DNA of 6,771 nucleotides from Methanomassiliicoccales archaeon (GTDB taxonomy: Archaea > Thermoplasmatota > Thermoplasmata > Methanomassiliicoccales > UBA472), in assembly GCA_013329565.1 (NCBI GenBank), contig DUJZ01000073.1, forward strand, positions 9,837 through 16,607, read 5' to 3'. The notes beneath the pieces were generated by a model. That model saw only the letters and a list, made by a program, of their open reading frames with translations. It had not been told where the DNA came from and did not search any database. Every line of letters begins with the position of its first letter. Within the stretch, counting starts at the first letter, position 1. Shown here in pieces: positions 4,282 to 6,771 of the stretch. The translations under genes and the position numbers were made by a program.

Positions 4282-5240
4282 GCGTTCCGCACTATCTCCC
4301 GCACCGCTTTCTTGATCGCTTGAGAGCTGTTCATGGTCGGCTCCCAGCCATAGGAGCGCAGCTTGTCCGAGGACAGCAGCATGTTCTTCACGTCCCCGAT
4401 CCATCCCCGTCCGCCCTGTACGCCGCCGGTCCACTCGTAACGGACGCCGCGCAACCCCATGACCTCGGTGACGGTGTCAGCGATGTCCTTCACCGACATG
4501 CGGTCGTTGGAGCCCAGGTTGAACATCTCGACCTTGTTCCTGGCGTACTCGGCGCCGATGGCCATGCCGCGCACGCAATCCATCACGTGCACGTACGATT
4601 TGGTCGTTCCAGGCTCGGAGCCCAGTATCTCCAGGTGCCCCGGGTCGGCCTTGAGCTTGTTGGTGAAGTCATGAAGGACGTTATGGGTGCTCCTGGTCCC
4701 CACCACGTTGGCGAACCTGAATATCACTCCGTTCATGTCAAACGAATAGGCGTAAGAGCAGATCAGCGCCTCGCAGGCCAACTTCGTCGCTCCATAAACG
4801 GAGATGGGCACCAGCGGTCCGTAGCCCTCCGGCGTTGGAATGACGGTCGGTTCGCCGTAGACGGTGGAGGTCGAGGGGAACAGGATGTCCTTGACCCCGG
4901 TCTCCTTCATGGCCTCCAGCACCCTGTACGTCACCTCGATGTTCTGCCTGTAATGCGATAAGGTGTCCTTGGCACCTGAACGTACGTCGGGATTGGCGGC
5001 CATATGCATGACGGAGTCCGCCCCCTTGAATATCGGCCTCAGATCGTCATTGAGAAGGTCGGCCTGCACGAACCGGAAGTCCTGGTATCCTTCAGCGTTC
5101 TCCATGAACTCCCGGCGCCCGGCGCTGAGATTGTCCACGCCGACCACATGATTGCCCATGGCCAGCAGCTCATCCGTAAGATGGCTTCCGATGAACCCCG
5201 CGCATCCGGTGACCACTATGTTGCTACCTCTGATCTTCAT
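4278..5240 (-). CDS. NAD-dependent NDP-sugar epimerase (GalE-like, UDP-glucose 4-epimerase type)
   Basis: An extended short-chain dehydrogenase of 320 residues that should interconvert nucleotide sugars at C4 using bound NAD, in the cytoplasm, feeding surface glycans or glycoprotein synthesis. The N-terminal Rossmann fold has GCAGFIG (residues 12-18), followed by D36 in GVDNLSAGR, which prefers NAD over NADP, and HMAANPDV (79-86). The catalytic residues fall at T124, Y149 and K153 (PSTSTVYGE and SVYGATK), matching the numbering of E. coli GalE S124-Y149-K153 with Thr for Ser. FRFANVVGTRS (174-184) and KSYVHVMD (214-221) are sugar-binding regions. The exact sugar (glucose, GlcNAc or a uronic acid) cannot be told from sequence. 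It is the last gene of the helicase-bud32-pyrophosphatase operon, starting with an ATGA overlap with the pyrophosphatase stop. It converges on the transglutaminase-like gene. Confidence 0.9.
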   Translation of the reverse strand: MKIRGSNIVVTGCAGFIGSHLTDELLAMGNHVVGVDNLSAGRREFMENAEGYQDFRFVQADLLNDDLRPIFKGADSVMHMAANPDVRSGAKDTLSHYRQNIEVTYRVLEAMKETGVKDILFPSTSTVYGEPTVIPTPEGYGPLVPISVYGATKLACEALICSYAYSFDMNGVIFRFANVVGTRSTHNVLHDFTNKLKADPGHLEILGSEPGTTKSYVHVMDCVRGMAIGAEYARNKVEMFNLGSNDRMSVKDIADTVTEVMGLRGVRYEWTGGVQGGRGWIGDVKNMLLSSDKLRSYGWEPTMNSSQAIKKAVREIVRNA

Positions 5241-5803
5241 TTCCTTTTCCCCATCCTTCTATCAATTTCCGTTGCCAGGAGCACCATCGCTTTTCCACGG
5301 TGGGAATGCTGGTTCTTGGACAGCATGTCCATCTGGGCGAAGGTCCGCTCCTCGCCGTCAGGCACGAATATGGGGTCGTAGCCGAATCCGCCGGAACCCC
5401 GTTCCTCGTAGATGATCCGTCCCGGCGACACCCCGGTCACCGAGAACTCTCCCAGCTCATCCGAGCAAACCCCGATGCAGCACTCGAAGCGCGCCTTGCG
5501 GTCAGTTCCCTCCATGAGGCGCAGCATTCCCTGGCAGCCGATGGTGTCCATTACGTAAGCGGAGTACACTCCAGGGAACCCGTTCAGCGACGGTACGAAC
5601 AGCCCGGAGTCGTCCAGCATGAAATTGCGGTATCCCTCGCCCTTGAGCTGGTCGATGCACGAGCGGACCACCTTCTGCAGCGTGTCGGTCTGGATCTCCT
5701 CGCAGTCGGCCTTGAGGAGTTCGATATCGATCCCCAGCCTCTCCAGGCCGTGCCGGTATTCATCCAGCTTGTGCTTGTTGGAGGTCACAAGTCCAAGCTT
5801 CAC
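5237..5803 (-). CDS. XTP/dITP pyrophosphatase (RdgB/HAM1 family)
   Basis: A cytoplasmic house-cleaning enzyme that hydrolyses XTP, ITP and dITP to the monophosphate and pyrophosphate, keeping deaminated purines out of DNA and RNA. The 188-residue length is normal for the archaeal family. All signature segments are present: TSNKHKLDEY (7-16) for substrate phosphates, E36 in the CEEIQTDT segment, DDSGLFVPSLNGFPGVYSA (64-82) with the metal-binding aspartates, GSGGFGYDPIF (136-146), and KNQHSHRGKA (163-172) with the base-recognition SHR. The start is GTG at 5803, forming a GTGA overlap with the bud32 stop, so translation is probably coupled. Its stop overlaps the epimerase start in the same way. 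Genes for this enzyme are often found beside bud32/kae1 in archaea, which supports the neighbour's identity. Confidence 0.94.
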   Translation of the reverse strand: MKLGLVTSNKHKLDEYRHGLERLGIDIELLKADCEEIQTDTLQKVVRSCIDQLKGEGYRNFMLDDSGLFVPSLNGFPGVYSAYVMDTIGCQGMLRLMEGTDRKARFECCIGVCSDELGEFSVTGVSPGRIIYEERGSGGFGYDPIFVPDGEERTFAQMDMLSKNQHSHRGKAMVLLATEIDRRMGKRK

Positions 5804-6414
5804 GCGTACCGCCCCCGCTCCTCGATGTCCCTGACCTTGGCCAGGACCTCTTTCCCTCCGACGTATTCGCGGGCGTACGTTTCAGCTATGATATCGTAAG
5901 CGTACATGATGTCGGAATGGGCGGACTGGAAGGCTTCCCTCAGCAAATGCAGGTCCACCCCCATCTCCTCCAGGCTGGCTGCCTTGCTACCCAGCGAGAG
6001 GTCGATGAAGAACACCCGCCCGTCGCGAAGGATCATGTTGGATGTCGTGAGGTCGCCATGGGTCATGCCGTGGGAATGCAGTCTGGCGACCATCCTTCCG
6101 ATCTCCTGGGAGATGGCACGGACATCCTCGGGGCTCGCTTTCAGCAAAGCGTCCTTGGCCCTGGGTCCAACGATCTCCTGCATCCAGATCTCCGCGTTGA
6201 CCGTATCGAGGTCGTACACGATCGGCGTGGGCACCCCGCAGGAACGGGCCTCCTGGAGCAATCTCGCCTCCACCCTGGTGCGGTGAGCGCGCAGGGACTG
6301 GTCCAGAGCGGGATGGCGATAAGCCTTTGGAACTCTGCTCTTGACGAGCACCTGCCGTCCCATGAACTCGTCCCGGCGGATCTCCGCCTCCGCCCCTCTC
6401 CTGATGACCTTCAC
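5800..6414 (-). CDS. bud32: Bud32, Kae1-associated atypical kinase/ATPase of the KEOPS complex
   Basis: The PRPK/Bud32 subunit of KEOPS, which works with Kae1, Cgi121 and Pcc1 to make N6-threonylcarbamoyl-adenosine at position 37 of ANN-decoding tRNAs. The 204-residue length is typical of a free-standing Bud32. Visible kinase features are RGAEAEI (6-12), a nucleotide-binding lysine K25 in VLVKSRVPK followed by the family hallmark YRHPALD (32-38), E49 in RTRVEARLL, the catalytic loop HGDLTTSNMIL (119-129) with D121 and N126, and FIDLSLG (136-142), where D138 takes the place of the DFG aspartate. The C-terminus EERGRYA matches the conserved tail of the family. The start is GTG at 6414, 12 bases after the helicase stop. 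In many euryarchaea Bud32 is fused to Kae1; here it is separate and no kae1 lies in the window. Confidence 0.94.
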   Translation of the reverse strand: MKVIRRGAEAEIRRDEFMGRQVLVKSRVPKAYRHPALDQSLRAHRTRVEARLLQEARSCGVPTPIVYDLDTVNAEIWMQEIVGPRAKDALLKASPEDVRAISQEIGRMVARLHSHGMTHGDLTTSNMILRDGRVFFIDLSLGSKAASLEEMGVDLHLLREAFQSAHSDIMYAYDIIAETYAREYVGGKEVLAKVRDIEERGRYA

Positions 6415-6426
6415 GCCTTAGGGAAG

Positions 6427-6771
6427 TCAATGCCCGGTTATTATCCTTTCACCTTCCTGCTGGAGCCTCCATGCGGTTTCCACAGGGGTTCCGAAGAACT
6501 CGCTCAGCAGCTCCGCGGGATCGCCTTCGGTGAAACGCAGGTCCGGGGGGATCATCCGCTGCACCTTCCTCTCCAGGTACCTTGGGTCCAGCAATATGAC
6601 AGCCGCCCGGTCCTCCTCTCTTCGTATCGCCCTGCCGCACGCTTGCAGCACCCTGCTGAGCGCCTCATAGGTCTCCAGGTCGTGCCCGTCCCCGATATTT
6701 CGTGATGCCCGGGACAGCATCTCCTTGCGTTCCAGGCTGGGCGGGGTCAACGGCAATCCAGCGATCATCAC
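6427..6771 (-). CDS. XPD/Rad3-like superfamily 2 DNA helicase, C-terminal part (cut by window edge)
   Basis: The last 114 residues of a helicase whose main body lies beyond the right edge. The frame is open to the edge, and the GTG at the edge is probably an internal valine rather than a start. IAGLPLTPPSLE (3-14 of the visible part) resembles the segment after helicase motif V in XPD proteins. QACGRAIR (43-50) is a clear motif VI with the arginine finger, followed by EEDRAAVILLDPRY (52-65), the usual XPD/DinG ending of helicase domain 2. XPD enzymes are iron-sulfur 5'-3' helicases used in archaeal DNA repair. The iron-sulfur cysteines would be upstream and cannot be seen, so a DinG-like relative is not excluded. 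It precedes bud32 by 12 bases and is likely the upstream member of that operon. Confidence 0.85.
   Translation of the reverse strand: MMIAGLPLTPPSLERKEMLSRASRNIGDGHDLETYEALSRVLQACGRAIRREEDRAAVILLDPRYLERKVQRMIPPDLRFTEGDPAELLSEFFGTPVETAWRLQQEGERIITGH

Noticed and set aside
4320..4961. A 213-codon open frame on the plus strand
   Set aside because: Antisense to the epimerase, whose NAD-binding and catalytic motifs are intact. Its translation is rich in His, Val and Arg with no domain.
5917..6705. A 262-codon open frame on the plus strand
   Set aside because: Antisense to bud32 and the helicase end, both with well-defined motifs; no ribosome site or promoter fits it.
1..6771. CRISPR array, insertion sequence, phage or toxin-antitoxin genes
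   Set aside because: No regularly spaced repeats, terminal inverted repeats, transposase or integrase motifs were seen; nearly all of the sequence is accounted for by housekeeping genes.

Overview
This window looks like a stretch of a euryarchaeal chromosome. I favour the Thermoplasmatota / Methanomassiliicoccales side, but that narrower placement is an inference from overall protein flavour. The archaeal call rests on a MJ0570-type diphthine-ammonia ligase (Dph6), a free-standing Bud32 kinase of the KEOPS complex, an XPD/Rad3-type helicase C-terminus, an archaeal-style tRNA-Pro without an encoded CCA, and TATA-like boxes about 26-27 nt before start codons, which imply leaderless mRNAs. Genes are tightly packed, GC-rich, use ATG and GTG starts, and end in TAG or TGA; none ends in TAA.

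Layout. (1) Positions 1-1142, minus strand: a compact operon with a 54-residue double-CxxC zinc-ribbon protein, a creatininase-family metal-dependent amidohydrolase and ribose-5-phosphate isomerase A (cut by the left edge). The junctions are an ATGA overlap and a one-base gap. (2) 1227-1895, plus strand: dph6, divergent from the zinc-ribbon gene. (3) 1879-2872, minus strand: two tandem peroxiredoxin-fold genes. The first is intact. The second is broken by a one-base deletion and an in-frame amber codon, and aligns without gaps to the first once both are corrected. (4) 2873-3123: an intergenic segment that contains a tRNA-Pro(UGG) gene on the minus strand, several TATA-like boxes and a short perfect inverted repeat. 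(5) 3124-4281, plus strand: an N-terminally anchored, probably extracytoplasmic transglutaminase-like protein with an intact Cys-His-Asp triad. (6) 4278-6771, minus strand: an operon of XPD-like helicase (cut by the right edge), bud32, XTP/dITP pyrophosphatase and a GalE-type NDP-sugar epimerase, joined by a 12-base gap, a GTGA overlap and an ATGA overlap.

How the genes work together. Most of the content is housekeeping: translation quality (tRNA-Pro, diphthamide on EF-2, t6A modification through Bud32/KEOPS), nucleotide-pool cleaning and DNA repair, pentose-phosphate and nucleotide-sugar metabolism. The less ordinary parts are the variant peroxiredoxin pair with its decaying member, the surface transglutaminase-like protein of unknown substrate, and the uncharacterised zinc-ribbon/creatininase pair, which might belong to an archaeal cofactor pathway. 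I found no CRISPR array, insertion sequence, phage genes or clear new multi-gene system.
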